From contig JAGATB010000033.1 of NCBI GenBank assembly GCA_017621495.1, forward strand, positions 1-64,000: DNA of 64,000 nucleotides, in the 5' to 3' direction. The notes under the pieces are model-generated. The model made no database searches, was not told the origin of the DNA, and saw only the letters and a program-made list of their open reading frames with translations. Positions 43,744 to 52,007 of this stretch are shown piece after piece; the first letter of the stretch is position 1; each line of letters starts with the position of its first letter. Source of the stretch: Clostridia bacterium. Lineage in GTDB: Bacteria > Bacillota > Clostridia > UMGS1810. Made by a program: the position numbers and the translations under genes.

Positions 43744-44703
43744 TCAATTCAAGGCCTCCTTCAGTGCAGATAAATTTTTTTGCATAAGGCTCAGGTATGT
43801 TTCACCCTCCGATAAATCTTCTTTTGATAAGTTATGACAGGAGTAGAGCCGTATAGCTTTTGCATGAGTTTCTCTTGATATGGCATCTGCTATGCGTGCA
43901 TCTGAGTAATCCATATAGAATACCACCGGTATATTATCATTTTTTACCTTGTCTGTCAGGAAGGCAAGGGTCTTAGCCGATGGTTCGGTTTTGGAGGAAC
44001 ATCCCGGGAAAGCCGCATAGTATTGGAGCCCCATTGCTTCTATCAGATATCTCATGGGGAACCTGTCACCGAATATCACAGTGTTTCTCTTTGCGTCGGC
44101 GGCTGCTTTTTTAAATTCGCTGTCAAGGTCTGTGAGCCTGTTGCAATATACATCGGTATTGTTTTGGTAAAATTCGCTGTTATCCGGGTCAGCATCGCAC
44201 AGAGCCCTGCTTATTGCCCGGCACATCAGCACCGCATTTTGAGGAGCGGTCCATATGTGCTCGTCAAATTCAGCTTCATGCTCGTCATGCTCACACTTCT
44301 CGGAGTGTTCATGCCCGTGACCGCTGCCTTCCATTCCCTCTGTGACCTCTTCGGCATATGTTGTCACCACGTCAGCCAGCAGCAGGGTAGGGGTGCCTTT
44401 GAGCTCACTGCCCTCCAAAAGATGCATAGCCCAGTGCTCGGATTCTCCGCCTATAGCTATAAAAAGGTCAGCCTCCTTAAGGGCGATTATATCCTTGGGT
44501 GACGGTTCATAGGAATGAGCCTCACCACCGGGCGGCAGCAGCATTTGTACATTTACCCGGTCTTTGGCGATTTCCCTTACGAAATCATATTGCGGAAACA
44601 CCGTGCATACCACATTTATTTTATTTTCAACGGTTTGGTTTGGCATAGAGCACCCTGTGCAAAGCAAAATCAAACCTATAGTAATCAATATTATTTTTTT
44701 CAT
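43744..44703 (-). CDS. Zinc/manganese-binding lipoprotein (ZnuA family)
   Basis: A 319-residue cluster A-I substrate-binding protein. The signal peptide ends in the lipobox LLCTGC. Metal-site regions are LPPGGEAHSYEPSPKDIIAL, DEHIWTAPQNAVLMCRAIS and VFYMDYSDARIADAI. A histidine-rich loop (GHGHEHSEKCEHDEHEAEFD) before the second ligand is the usual mark of zinc-specific members. Second gene of an operon DUF5662-ABC importer-mntP. No Zur box could be recognised upstream. Confidence 0.9.
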   Translation of the reverse strand: MKKIILITIGLILLCTGCSMPNQTVENKINVVCTVFPQYDFVREIAKDRVNVQMLLPPGGEAHSYEPSPKDIIALKEADLFIAIGGESEHWAMHLLEGSELKGTPTLLLADVVTTYAEEVTEGMEGSGHGHEHSEKCEHDEHEAEFDEHIWTAPQNAVLMCRAISRALCDADPDNSEFYQNNTDVYCNRLTDLDSEFKKAAADAKRNTVIFGDRFPMRYLIEAMGLQYYAAFPGCSSKTEPSAKTLAFLTDKVKNDNIPVVFYMDYSDARIADAISRETHAKAIRLYSCHNLSKEDLSEGETYLSLMQKNLSALKEALN

Positions 44704-44727
44704 TATATGTTCGCTTCTTGATATATA

Positions 44728-45270
44728 TCAGTAATCTTCATTTTTGGTTCTGCGTATGTAAGCAAAGGTCTCATCTTCACCTTTTTCGGCGAGCATCACA
44801 AGCAGGCTTTCCAAGTAATCGGAGGTTTCCGTATGGATGGCTCGGTTGGCTTTACCTCGTGAGAAATACTCCAAGGGATGCCCCTGATGATAATTCGCCC
44901 CTTGATAAATTTTACTTGCAGCAACCCTGTCGCAGAACATCTCCAGCACAAAAATTTTCGGCATTTTAATAGGGGATACTTTTTTAGTAGCAGGATTGTA
45001 ATCAGTCCAGTACTCAAAGTGGTGTCTGTTTCTGCCCTTGTGATGGAGCCATGCTTTGCTGTAGCCGTATACGGTGCGTTCCGCTTCGTTTGGTGAACGT
45101 TTGCCGTCGGTGTAGTATCTGGCACCGGAGGCAAATTCCGCAGGTGTGTATTTAGATAAATCATGCATGAGCCCTCTTAAGCCAATACCGGCTTTAAATG
45201 CATGCTTTATCACCATGTGTCTATGCTTGGTTATTGTCTTGAAGTGACCGATTGCACCTTTTATACTCAT
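44728..45270 (-). CDS. DUF5662 family protein
   Basis: A 180-residue protein with HRHMVIKHAFKAGIGLRGLM followed by HDLSKYTPAEF, an HD-like helical metal site, and WLHHKGRNRHHFEYW further on. The histidine-rich layout suggests a metal-dependent hydrolase of the HD type, with no known substrate. The start at 45270 (MSIKGAIGHFKTI) has a GGGAG-type site upstream; a longer reading frame would run through the repeats at 45314. It leads the metal-importer operon with a 24-bp gap, hinting at a metal-responsive role. Confidence 0.75.
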   Translation of the reverse strand: MSIKGAIGHFKTITKHRHMVIKHAFKAGIGLRGLMHDLSKYTPAEFASGARYYTDGKRSPNEAERTVYGYSKAWLHHKGRNRHHFEYWTDYNPATKKVSPIKMPKIFVLEMFCDRVAASKIYQGANYHQGHPLEYFSRGKANRAIHTETSDYLESLLVMLAEKGEDETFAYIRRTKNEDY

Positions 45271-45313
45271 CTTAAATCTCCCTTTTTTAGTAACGACGCC
45301 AATACCAACGCAG

Positions 45314-45383
45314 GGAACGACGCCCTCGTCGTTTATCAATATCAACGTAGGGAACGACGCCCTCGTCGTTCCGTCCTGCAATC
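45314..45383. repeat. Two tandem copies of a 27-bp GC-rich dispersed repeat
   Basis: CAACG(C/T)AGGGAACGACG followed by CCCTCGTCGTT occurs at about 45316 and about 45354. Each unit contains the inverted pair AACGACG/CGTCGTT. The units are non-coding and sit between thrS and the DUF5662 gene. Confidence 0.7.
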
Positions 45384-45384
45384 A

Positions 45385-45418
45385 CAGCAAAGACCGACCT
45401 TTCGGACGGTCTTTGCTG
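45385..45418 (-). terminator. Terminator of thrS
   Basis: CAGCAAAGACCG and CGGTCTTTGCTG form a 12-bp perfect stem, 8 bp beyond the thrS stop codon. Confidence 0.85.
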
Positions 45419-45425
45419 TATGACA

Positions 45426-47363
45426 TTACAGAGCTCTGCTGTCTATTTCTTCTTTGATAAATTTGATAAATTCATCCTGTGTTTTAGCACCCAAATCTCC
45501 TGCCTTGCGTGAACGTACCGAAACCGTACCTTCCTCGGCTTCCTTGTCACCCACAATCAACATGTAGGGCAGCTTTTCCATCTGTGCTTCTCTTATCTTG
45601 TAGCCCAGCTTTTCGTTTCTCATGTCAGCCTCAACTCTAAGTCCTGCATCCAGAAGCTTTTCTCTCAGTGCTGATGCATACTCAAAGTGCTTTTCAGATA
45701 CGGGTATTATCTGTACCTGTACCGGAGCAAGCCATGTGGGGAATGCACCTGCGTACTTTTCTATAAGCAGTGCCAGAGTTCTTTCGTAGCAGCCGATAGA
45801 AGTTCTGTGGATTATGCAGGGGTTCTTCTTAGTGCCGTCTGCATCGGTGTATTCCATACCGAACTGCTCAGCGAGCATCTGGTCTATCTGTATTGTGATA
45901 AGTGTGTCCTCTTTGCCGAATACATTCTTTATCTGAATATCCAGCTTTGGACCGTAGAACGCCGCTTCACCTATACCCACCTTGTAGTCTATGTTGAGGT
46001 GGTTGAGTATCTTTTCCATCATATCCTGGGCTTCGTTCCATTGATCTTCGGTGCCGATGTACTTTGCTCTGTCATTGGGGTCCCACTGGGAGAAACGGTA
46101 GGATACATCCTCATACAGACCCAAAGTCTTGAGCATGTATGTCGTAAGCTCCAGACAAGCCTTGAATTCACCCTCAAGCTGTTCGGGTGTGCACATAAGG
46201 TGACCTTCACTTATGGTGAACTGTCTTACTCTTATGAGACCGTGCATCTCACCGGAAGCTTCGTTTCTAAACAGTGTACTTGTTTCACTGTAGCGCAGGG
46301 GCAGGTCTCTGTAGCTTCTCATCTTGTTTAAATATGCCTGATACTGGAAGGGGCATGTCATAGGACGCAGTGCGAATACTTCCTTGTCCTTTTCTTCGTC
46401 ACCCATTACGAACATACCGTCTTTATAATGATCCCAGTGACCGGAAATTTTGTATAAGTCACTCTTAGCCATAAGGGGAGTCTTGGTCATCTGCCAGCCG
46501 AGTCTTGCTTCGGTATCCTCCACAAATCTTTGGAGTATCTGTATAACCTTGGCACCCTTGGGCAGCAGTACCGGTAGTCCCTGACCGATTGTATCTACTG
46601 TGGTGAAGTAGCCCAGCTCTCTGCCGAGCATGTTGTGGTCTCTCTTTCTTGCTTCTTCCAGCTGCTCCAGATGAGCCTTCAGTTCGTCCTTGGTGGGGAA
46701 TGCAGTTGCGTAAATTCTCTGGAGCATCTTGTTGTTTTCATTACCTCTCCAGTAAGCGCCTGTTACGCTCATCAGCTTAAATGCCTTTACCACACCTGTG
46801 TCAAAAGCATGCGGTCCTGCACACAAATCTGTAAATTCACCCTGTTTGTAGAAGGATATCACCTCATCATCACCCAGGTCATTTACCAGCTCTACCTTGT
46901 ACGGTTCGCCGGCTTCTTTAAGCATTTTCACAGCCTCTGCCTTGGGGAGAGTGAATCTCTCCAGACGGATTCTCTCTTTTACTATTTTCTTCATCTCGGC
47001 TTCTATAGCCTTTAAGTCCTCGTTGGTGAAGTTAACCTCTGAGTCAAAGTCATAGTAGAAGCCATCATCAATAGCCGGTCCTATGGCAAGCTTAGTGTTG
47101 GGGTAGAGTCTCTTTACAGCCTGTGCCATCACATGGGAAGCAGTATGACGGAGAATTTTTTTGCCTTCTTCGTGTTCGAATGTAATTATATTTAAATCGC
47201 AGTCATGATCCAACCCGAAGGTAAGCTCTTTCACCTCGCCATCTACAATGCCGCCGAGTGCAGCCCTTGCCAATGAATCACTGATAGATTTTGCTACTTC
47301 ATAGATGGTGGTGCCGTTTTCGTACTCCTTCGTATCGGTACCGCGTAAAGTAATCTTAACCAT
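45426..47363 (-). CDS. thrS: Threonyl-tRNA synthetase
   Basis: A 645-residue class II synthetase. It has an N-terminal TGS domain (residues 1-62) and an editing/SAD domain with HTASHVMAQAVKRLYP (metal histidines) and FTDLCAGPHAFDTG. The catalytic core holds motif 2 TLFRNEASGEMHGLIRVRQF and motif 3 IGCYERTLALLIEKYAG, and the C-terminal anticodon-binding domain includes VQIIPVSEKHFEYA. Length is typical. No T-box leader is seen in the 140-bp upstream gap, only a standard promoter. Confidence 0.96.
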   Translation of the reverse strand: MVKITLRGTDTKEYENGTTIYEVAKSISDSLARAALGGIVDGEVKELTFGLDHDCDLNIITFEHEEGKKILRHTASHVMAQAVKRLYPNTKLAIGPAIDDGFYYDFDSEVNFTNEDLKAIEAEMKKIVKERIRLERFTLPKAEAVKMLKEAGEPYKVELVNDLGDDEVISFYKQGEFTDLCAGPHAFDTGVVKAFKLMSVTGAYWRGNENNKMLQRIYATAFPTKDELKAHLEQLEEARKRDHNMLGRELGYFTTVDTIGQGLPVLLPKGAKVIQILQRFVEDTEARLGWQMTKTPLMAKSDLYKISGHWDHYKDGMFVMGDEEKDKEVFALRPMTCPFQYQAYLNKMRSYRDLPLRYSETSTLFRNEASGEMHGLIRVRQFTISEGHLMCTPEQLEGEFKACLELTTYMLKTLGLYEDVSYRFSQWDPNDRAKYIGTEDQWNEAQDMMEKILNHLNIDYKVGIGEAAFYGPKLDIQIKNVFGKEDTLITIQIDQMLAEQFGMEYTDADGTKKNPCIIHRTSIGCYERTLALLIEKYAGAFPTWLAPVQVQIIPVSEKHFEYASALREKLLDAGLRVEADMRNEKLGYKIREAQMEKLPYMLIVGDKEAEEGTVSVRSRKAGDLGAKTQDEFIKFIKEEIDSRAL

Positions 47364-47403
47364 TGATATAAAACCTCCTTAAAAAATATAGTATAACATT
47401 ATA

Positions 47404-47432
47404 ATTATAGTATTCATTTGACGAAATGTCAA
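47404..47432 (-). promoter_or_regulatory. Promoter of thrS
   Basis: Minus-strand TTGACA (complement of 47427-47432) and TATAAT (complement of 47404-47409), 17-bp spacer, about 40 bp upstream of the start. Confidence 0.65.
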
Positions 47433-47440
47433 GAATTTAC

Positions 47441-47468
47441 TTGACTTTTTTGTAAGAATAACTATAAT
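47441..47468 (+). promoter_or_regulatory. Promoter of the four-helix membrane protein gene
   Basis: TTGACT (47441-47446) and TATAAT (47463-47468), 16-bp spacer, divergent from the thrS promoter. Confidence 0.6.
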
Positions 47469-47503
47469 TATAAGTAATATTATTTTTACGGAGGTAATTT
47501 TAG

Positions 47504-48028
47504 ATGACCAAATACGTTAAACCGATGCTTTCTGCAGTAGGTGAACACTTATTATATGCACTTTTATCTTTTTTTCTGGTGGGTACATTCGGCTCTATAT
47601 TTAAAAACAGCCTGCCGGTGGTGAGTGTTATCACCGCTATCATATACCTGTCATCAGCGTACTCCGCTGCATGGCATATATCAGGCAAGGATTTGCGCAG
47701 AGCAAACGAAGCCGTGCGTGTTGACCCCGAAGCTAAGTATACCTACCGCATATATGACGGCTTCATCATAGCATTGCCGCTGCTCCTGATTGGTGCATTT
47801 CTACTCATAATGGCGCACATCATGCCGGGTACGCCTTGGTTTATAGCCTTCAGAGTGTTTGACGTGTATATGCTGTTTCTCTATGATATCAAAAATCTCG
47901 GTATCCTGCCCGAAATCCTCGCAGTGATATTCCCGTGTATATTCTATGGATTGGGCTATATAGCCGGCAAAACCAAGAAAATATTCGTAGTAAAACATAT
48001 ATACAAAATCTTCTATAAAAAGAAATAA
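47504..48028 (+). CDS. Hypothetical membrane protein, four predicted helices
   Basis: A 174-residue protein I do not recognise. Hydrophobic segments lie at residues about 12-32 (HLLYALLSFFLVGTFGSIF), 38-58 (VVSVITAIIYLSSAYSAAW), 88-110 (GFIIALPLLLIGAFLLIMAH) and 135-155. The C-terminus is lysine-rich (GKTKKIFVVKHIYKIFYKKK), placing it on the cytoplasmic side. Own promoter, GGAGG ribosome binding site, and downstream repeat hairpin. Function unknown. Confidence 0.6.
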   Translation: MTKYVKPMLSAVGEHLLYALLSFFLVGTFGSIFKNSLPVVSVITAIIYLSSAYSAAWHISGKDLRRANEAVRVDPEAKYTYRIYDGFIIALPLLLIGAFLLIMAHIMPGTPWFIAFRVFDVYMLFLYDIKNLGILPEILAVIFPCIFYGLGYIAGKTKKIFVVKHIYKIFYKKK

Positions 48029-48032
48029 CCCC

Positions 48033-48078
48033 GGCTCCCTCTGACGAGGGAGCTGTCAGCGAAGCTGACTGAGGGAGA
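48033..48078. repeat. Double-hairpin dispersed repeat
   Basis: GGCTCCCTC/GAGGGAGC followed by GTCAGC/GCTGAC, ending in TGAGGGAG. Partial relatives occur at about 36665-36690 and 49411-49425. Non-coding; it may terminate the upstream gene. Confidence 0.65.
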
Positions 48079-48115
48079 GATAACATAATTACCTCCTTGT
48101 AATGCCTTCTTATCG

Positions 48116-48903
48116 CTACTTCTCCAAAAACTGTATAAACTGATCCTTCTTATATTGAGTAGGAGGCACACCGTATTTATTCTGAAACACCGTGCTGAAA
48201 TAATTACTGTCATTAAATCCGCATGAAGTAGCAATTTCTCTTACAGATTTATTAGTAGCTCTCAATAGTCTTTCTGCTGCTTTCAGACGTACCAGCACAG
48301 TGTATTCCTTATAACCGACTCCCACCACATCTTTAAAAATCTTAGAAAAATAATTTTGCTGTACCCGGACAGCGCTGCCAGCTCGTCCAGAGTTATGTTT
48401 GAGGCGTAGTTTTCCAGTATATAATCCATTACATGCTTCATAGGGTTTGATTGAGACTGGTCGTCCATTACCAGGTACTTTTTGTGCCTTGCCACATATG
48501 CCAGAAGCTCTGTCAGATAGCACCTCAAGAGCTCTTTTGATATATCATTTTCATTAAAAGCCTCCCTGGCAATCTTATCAAAAATCTCCTTTATAACCCC
48601 GGCATCCTTTGCCCTAAACACATTTATCCTCCATACATCCTCCAGCTCATCGCCGAAACACGGTGATATATAATCCTTTGTAAATGTGAGTGTAGCTCTC
48701 TTTCGTATGCTGTCAAGGTATGTCATCTTGTGTATGGCGCTCCTGGGTATGAGCACTAAGTCGTTAGGTATGAGGTCATATGACCTGTCCTTAATCAGCA
48801 GGTTGCACTTGCCGTGCATCAGGAAGTAAATCTCATAGTAGTTGTGGTAATGCGCTGCATTCATAGATGTTTCTTTTAAAATTGAGAAATCCGGCAGCTT
48901 CAT
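48116..48903 (-). pseudogene. AraC family regulator, frameshifted
   Basis: The N-terminal cupin sensor (NAAHYHNYYEIYFLMHGKCN) and first helix-turn-helix (ITLDDLAALSGYSK-like, here ITLDELAALSGYSK) are read in one frame. The rest (NYFSKIFKDVVGVGYKEYTV through VREIATSCGFNDSNYFSTVF) is in another. The break lies near 48360, where an A-run after AGC has four A; five would restore SGYSKNYFSKIF. The start is also doubtful: no ribosome binding site precedes the ATG at 48903. The sequence upstream of it is antisense to a surface-protein remnant, so a deletion may have removed the promoter. Confidence 0.8.
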
Positions 48904-48952
48904 ATACGCAGATACAATCTGCGCCGATTCTGAAGGTGAGTTCAATTTTGAA

Positions 48953-49399
48953 TTGCCTATAAGAGGCGATGACGGTACATACACCGTAACAGTAGGTAAG
49001 TCAAGCGGCGAAACAGTAAGCTTTGATGTAGCTAAGCAGTCCACTGTATTATCAATGGAATATACACAGGCAAAATACATCCTGGAATACGCCACCAAGA
49101 TGATGCTTGTGACAGGCTATGACTTAATAACAGCCTACACTACACAATCTGTATCAAATGACGTTGTATGCACCAATTTTGATATTCAGTGCGGACCTAA
49201 GCCACAAAATGTGAGCATATTCAGTGCCAAATACACCGGTGATGCACTGTCTGAATGTGATTCGGAGAAATTGACTCTCACCCCCGGTGAAACCGCTCAA
49301 ATCACACTTACAAACACATACTCTCCGGATACTACAATTAAATACAATATCTTCGTATGGGACGATAACCTCAAACCCTACAAGGCAGTATGGAAATAA
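48953..49399 (+). pseudogene. C-terminal remnant of a secreted Ig-like surface protein
   Basis: An open frame without signal peptide or ribosome binding site. The reading continues upstream to about 48900 (SFIYADTICADSEGEFNFEL), so the true beginning is lost. Content is beta-sandwich-like (PIRGDDGTYTVTVGKSSGET), and the end (TNTYSPDTTIKYNIFVWDDN) matches the pattern that closes the Ig-like domains of the genes at 28209 and 31745 (LKTFLFDTMDN). It reads as the tail of a large exported protein fused by deletion to the AraC pseudogene. Confidence 0.6.
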
Positions 49400-49427
49400 C
49401 ATAGGGCAGAGCTCCCTCGGCTCACTC

Positions 49428-49526
49428 TGACGAGCAATACTGTCACTGATACAAAAGGGCTGCAAAAGCAATCTCACTAATGTGAATTTGACTTTTGCAG
49501 CCCTGATTGTATTTCATATATAATTT
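49428..49526. repeat. 99-bp terminator-containing direct repeat (copy 1)
   Basis: Identical to 50393-50491 at 97 of 99 positions. It contains a long hairpin: AGGGCTGCAAAAG pairs with CTTTTGCAGCCCT around CAATCTCACTAATGTGAATTTG, itself self-complementary. The two copies bracket the PIN/RelB toxin-antitoxin pair in the same orientation. Confidence 0.9.
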
Positions 49527-49938
49527 AAGATTTATTATTTAATATATCCAGCATTTCTTTTGGAGTAACCACAAACGGCTTTTTTGGAAAATGTTTTAAA
49601 TTACCGGTTACTAAGTATGCATCTTTATCTTTTCTTGCTTCCATCACTATCTCATAAAAAACTGCATCATCAGGATCCGGTAAATACTCATCAATAGGCT
49701 CTGCATCAACATACACAGATATTTTTTTTAACTCGTCCATAAGATTTATTACCGTATTAAGAGGAAAACGAAATTTTTTGCGAGATAAAACTTCAAAATA
49801 CTCTGTTAAAATATCATCGTTTAAAAGCAGATTTATGTTTCCTGCAAATGCTTCTCTTAAAACTAAAAAGGGGATTGAATCGGCCTTGAGCATTGCTGAT
49901 ACAACCACATTAGTATCTATAACAGCATAATATTTCAT
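49525..49938 (-). CDS. PIN domain toxin (COG1569 / TIGR00305 type)
   Basis: A 137-residue PIN-fold ribonuclease. The first acidic residue is in YYAVIDTNVVVSAMLKADS, the second region is LLNDDILTEYFEVLSRKKF, and the third is LPDPDDAVFYEIVMEARKDK with DAYLVTGNLKHFP, giving the Asp/Glu metal cluster. This subgroup is named 'putative toxin-antitoxin toxin component, PIN family'. It overlaps the antitoxin gene by 4 bp. Expected to cleave RNA when released from the antitoxin. Confidence 0.88.
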   Translation of the reverse strand: MKYYAVIDTNVVVSAMLKADSIPFLVLREAFAGNINLLLNDDILTEYFEVLSRKKFRFPLNTVINLMDELKKISVYVDAEPIDEYLPDPDDAVFYEIVMEARKDKDAYLVTGNLKHFPKKPFVVTPKEMLDILNNKS

Positions 49939-50249
49939 TTTCCGATAACCCCTCGCTTGCGTTCGTTTCTGTATAGCGATATCTCTTCATTAATTTCATC
50001 AAGAGACATCTCAGACACTCCATTATTTACAGCACTTGTATTTAGTTCCTTTATCAATTTATAAGCACCGTAACTCGGTGTGCCTTCAGGTGGCAGTATC
50101 ATGCTAAATGGTATACCATTTACAGATACAGAACGTTTCAGAAACATCCTCATTGCTGTGGAAAGATCAATACCAAGCTTTTCATAGAGGGCGGTCGCTT
50201 CTGCTTTTAATTCGTCATCAATTCGAAATTGTATAATAGATGTTGACAT
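49935..50249 (-). CDS. RelB/DinJ family antitoxin
   Basis: A 104-residue ribbon-helix-helix antitoxin. The N-terminus STSIIQFRIDDELKAEATAL and ALYEKLGIDLSTAMRMFLKR are the RelB/DinJ signature. The C-terminal tail (SEMSLDEINEEISLYRNERK) would bind the PIN toxin. The ATG at 50249 has GGAGG 8 nt upstream. Pairing a RelB/DinJ antitoxin with a PIN toxin is a mixed but known combination. Its promoter carries a TGACATTTGTCA palindrome. Confidence 0.88.
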   Translation of the reverse strand: MSTSIIQFRIDDELKAEATALYEKLGIDLSTAMRMFLKRSVSVNGIPFSMILPPEGTPSYGAYKLIKELNTSAVNNGVSEMSLDEINEEISLYRNERKRGVIGK

Positions 50250-50294
50250 CACAATTACCTCCGTTCATAGACAAATATTGTTGTTTGTAGTTTA

Positions 50295-50323
50295 ATTATA
50301 ATATATTGTATGACAAATGTCAA
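50295..50323 (-). promoter_or_regulatory. Promoter/operator of the RelB-PIN module
   Basis: Minus-strand TTGACA (complement of 50318-50323) and TATAAT (complement of 50295-50300), 17 bp apart. The palindrome TGACATTTGTCA overlaps the -35 and is a likely antitoxin operator. Confidence 0.65.
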
Positions 50324-50392
50324 TAAAAATTCAAAACTAATTAAGTTTCTGTTGTGTCAAGGGATTAGAGTCGCAGAAACTTCGGCTTCTTT

Positions 50393-50491
50393 TGACGAGC
50401 AATACTGTCACTGATACAAAAGGGCTGCAAAAGCAATCTCACTAATGTGAATTTGACTTTCGCAGCCCTGATTTTATTTCATATATAATTT
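50393..50491. repeat. 99-bp terminator-containing direct repeat (copy 2)
   Basis: 97 of 99 positions match 49428-49526. It abuts the stop codon of the uracil permease gene, for which it would serve as terminator. Confidence 0.9.
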
Positions 50492-51855
50492 TAATGTTCC
50501 TTCTTTTTGCCGGAAAGAATCAGATTTGTTATTATACCCAGTATCAGTGCACAAGCTATTGATGTGATGGTCACCTTGCCGAATGTAAGGCTGAGACCGC
50601 CTATACCTGCGATAAGTATTACACTCACAACGAAGAGGTTTCTGTTGTCGTCAAGGTCCAGGTTTTTAAACATTCTCAGACCGCTTACTGCTATAAATCC
50701 GTAGAGTGCCATGCACACACCACCCATTACGCAGGAAGGGATAGAGTTAACGAAAGCTATAAACGGTGATATAAATGATACGAGTATAGCACCTACAGCG
50801 GCAGCGATTATGGTAGCTACGGAAGCATTCTTGGTTATAGCCACACAGCCTACGGATTCACCATAGGTGGTATTGGGGCAGCCACCGAAGAGTGCACCTA
50901 CCATAGAGCCTACACCGTCACCGAGGAGTGTTCTGTGCAGACCCGGTTCTGTGAGTAAATCCTTCTCTATGATAGAGGAGATGTTCTTGTGGTCAGCTAT
51001 ATGCTCTGCGAATACCACAAATGCCACCGGCACATAAGCTACAGCGATTGTAGCAATGTAGGAAGCATTGATTTCTCCCATTCCCTTGAAAGCCTCTTGG
51101 AATGTAAACTCAGGTAAAGCTACAAAGGTGCTCAGTGTCACTCCGTCCTTAACCAGATTTTCAAAAGCCGCAAAGCTTAAAATCTTGATTGCATCTATAT
51201 CCATTGCGTTGCCTATTAAAGTAAGCACCAGGGCTACAGCATATCCTGCCAGTATACCGAGTATAAAGGGGATGAGTCTTGCCATCTTCTTGCCGAATGT
51301 CGAGCAAGCCATGGTGGTAAACAGGGTCACCAGACCGCAGATAAGACATGCAAAGGGGGCTGCCAGCTGTATACCGGCGTCATTTACTACATTGCCCTTT
51401 AATATATCGCCCACGGCATTTCCTGCCAGCGAAAGACCGATTATGGCAACTGTAGGCCCTATAACTACTGCAGGCATGAGCTTGTCTATCCATTTAACTC
51501 CCACCATCTTAACTATAGCTGCGATTATCACATACACCAGACCTGCAAATATAGCACCCAGTATGAGACCTGCATAACCCAGACTCATAGATACTCCGCC
51601 GGCGAATGCCGCCGTCATGGAACCGATAAATGCAAATGATGACCCGAGGAATACCGGGCTCTTCTTGCGTGTGAAGAGTACATAAATAAGTGTACCTGCT
51701 CCTGCGCCGAACAGTGCCGCCGCAGAACTCATACCGTGACCGATTATTACCGGTACCACCAGCGTAGCTGCCATAATAGCAAGCAACTGCTGAATTGCAA
51801 AAATAACGAGCTGTCCGAACTTAGGTTTGTCATCTACGTTGTAGATGAGATTCAT
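50491..51855 (-). CDS. Uracil/xanthine permease (NCS2 family)
   Basis: A 454-residue carrier with 14 predicted helices. Family signatures: FAIQQLLAIMAATLVVPVII at the first helix, SSFAFIGSMTAAFA (SSFAFI resembles the substrate-binding S-x-F region) and VALPEF-PNTTYGESVGCVAITK near residue 325, the conserved GxCPNTTYGE loop. It imports uracil or a purine base by proton symport. Start at 51855 (MNLIYNVDDKPKF), with AAGGAG upstream. It has an unusual structured leader (51877-51949). Confidence 0.9.
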   Translation of the reverse strand: MNLIYNVDDKPKFGQLVIFAIQQLLAIMAATLVVPVIIGHGMSSAAALFGAGAGTLIYVLFTRKKSPVFLGSSFAFIGSMTAAFAGGVSMSLGYAGLILGAIFAGLVYVIIAAIVKMVGVKWIDKLMPAVVIGPTVAIIGLSLAGNAVGDILKGNVVNDAGIQLAAPFACLICGLVTLFTTMACSTFGKKMARLIPFILGILAGYAVALVLTLIGNAMDIDAIKILSFAAFENLVKDGVTLSTFVALPEFTFQEAFKGMGEINASYIATIAVAYVPVAFVVFAEHIADHKNISSIIEKDLLTEPGLHRTLLGDGVGSMVGALFGGCPNTTYGESVGCVAITKNASVATIIAAAVGAILVSFISPFIAFVNSIPSCVMGGVCMALYGFIAVSGLRMFKNLDLDDNRNLFVVSVILIAGIGGLSLTFGKVTITSIACALILGIITNLILSGKKKEH

Positions 51856-51876
51856 GTTAACCAACTCCTTTTTTCG

Positions 51877-51949
51877 TTTTGAGGCAATTATCAATGTAGT
51901 GTGCTCGTATGGGGTCACATACGGGGGAACGTCTCAAACTACCTCAAAA
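51877..51949 (-). promoter_or_regulatory. Structured leader of the uracil permease gene
   Basis: On the minus strand TTTTGAGG and CCTCAAAA close an outer 8-bp stem, TAGT/ACTA continue it, and CGTATG/CATACG form an inner hairpin with a TGACCC loop; CCCCCG flanks it. The outer stem's 3' arm ends about 6 nt before the AAAAAAGGAG ribosome binding site. It does not fit the purine riboswitch or PyrR-site patterns I know. Function is inferred only from position. Confidence 0.45.
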
Positions 51950-52007
51950 TATAGTATAACATTTTTCGACAAATTTGTAAAGAAAAATTTATTCAATGTT
52001 AACCTTA

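Noticed and set aside
44728..45381. Longer 217-residue form of the DUF5662 protein
   Set aside because: The extra 37 residues run through the GC-rich tandem repeats and have no ribosome binding site; the start at 45270 has one.
47364..47503. T-box leader for thrS
   Set aside because: The gap holds only two divergent promoters; no specifier loop, T-box sequence or terminator/antiterminator pair is visible.
48283..49098. Full-length 271-residue AraC protein
   Set aside because: Its first roughly 65 residues are antisense to the surface-protein remnant and its last roughly 20 residues are frameshifted, so the frame does not encode a normal regulator.
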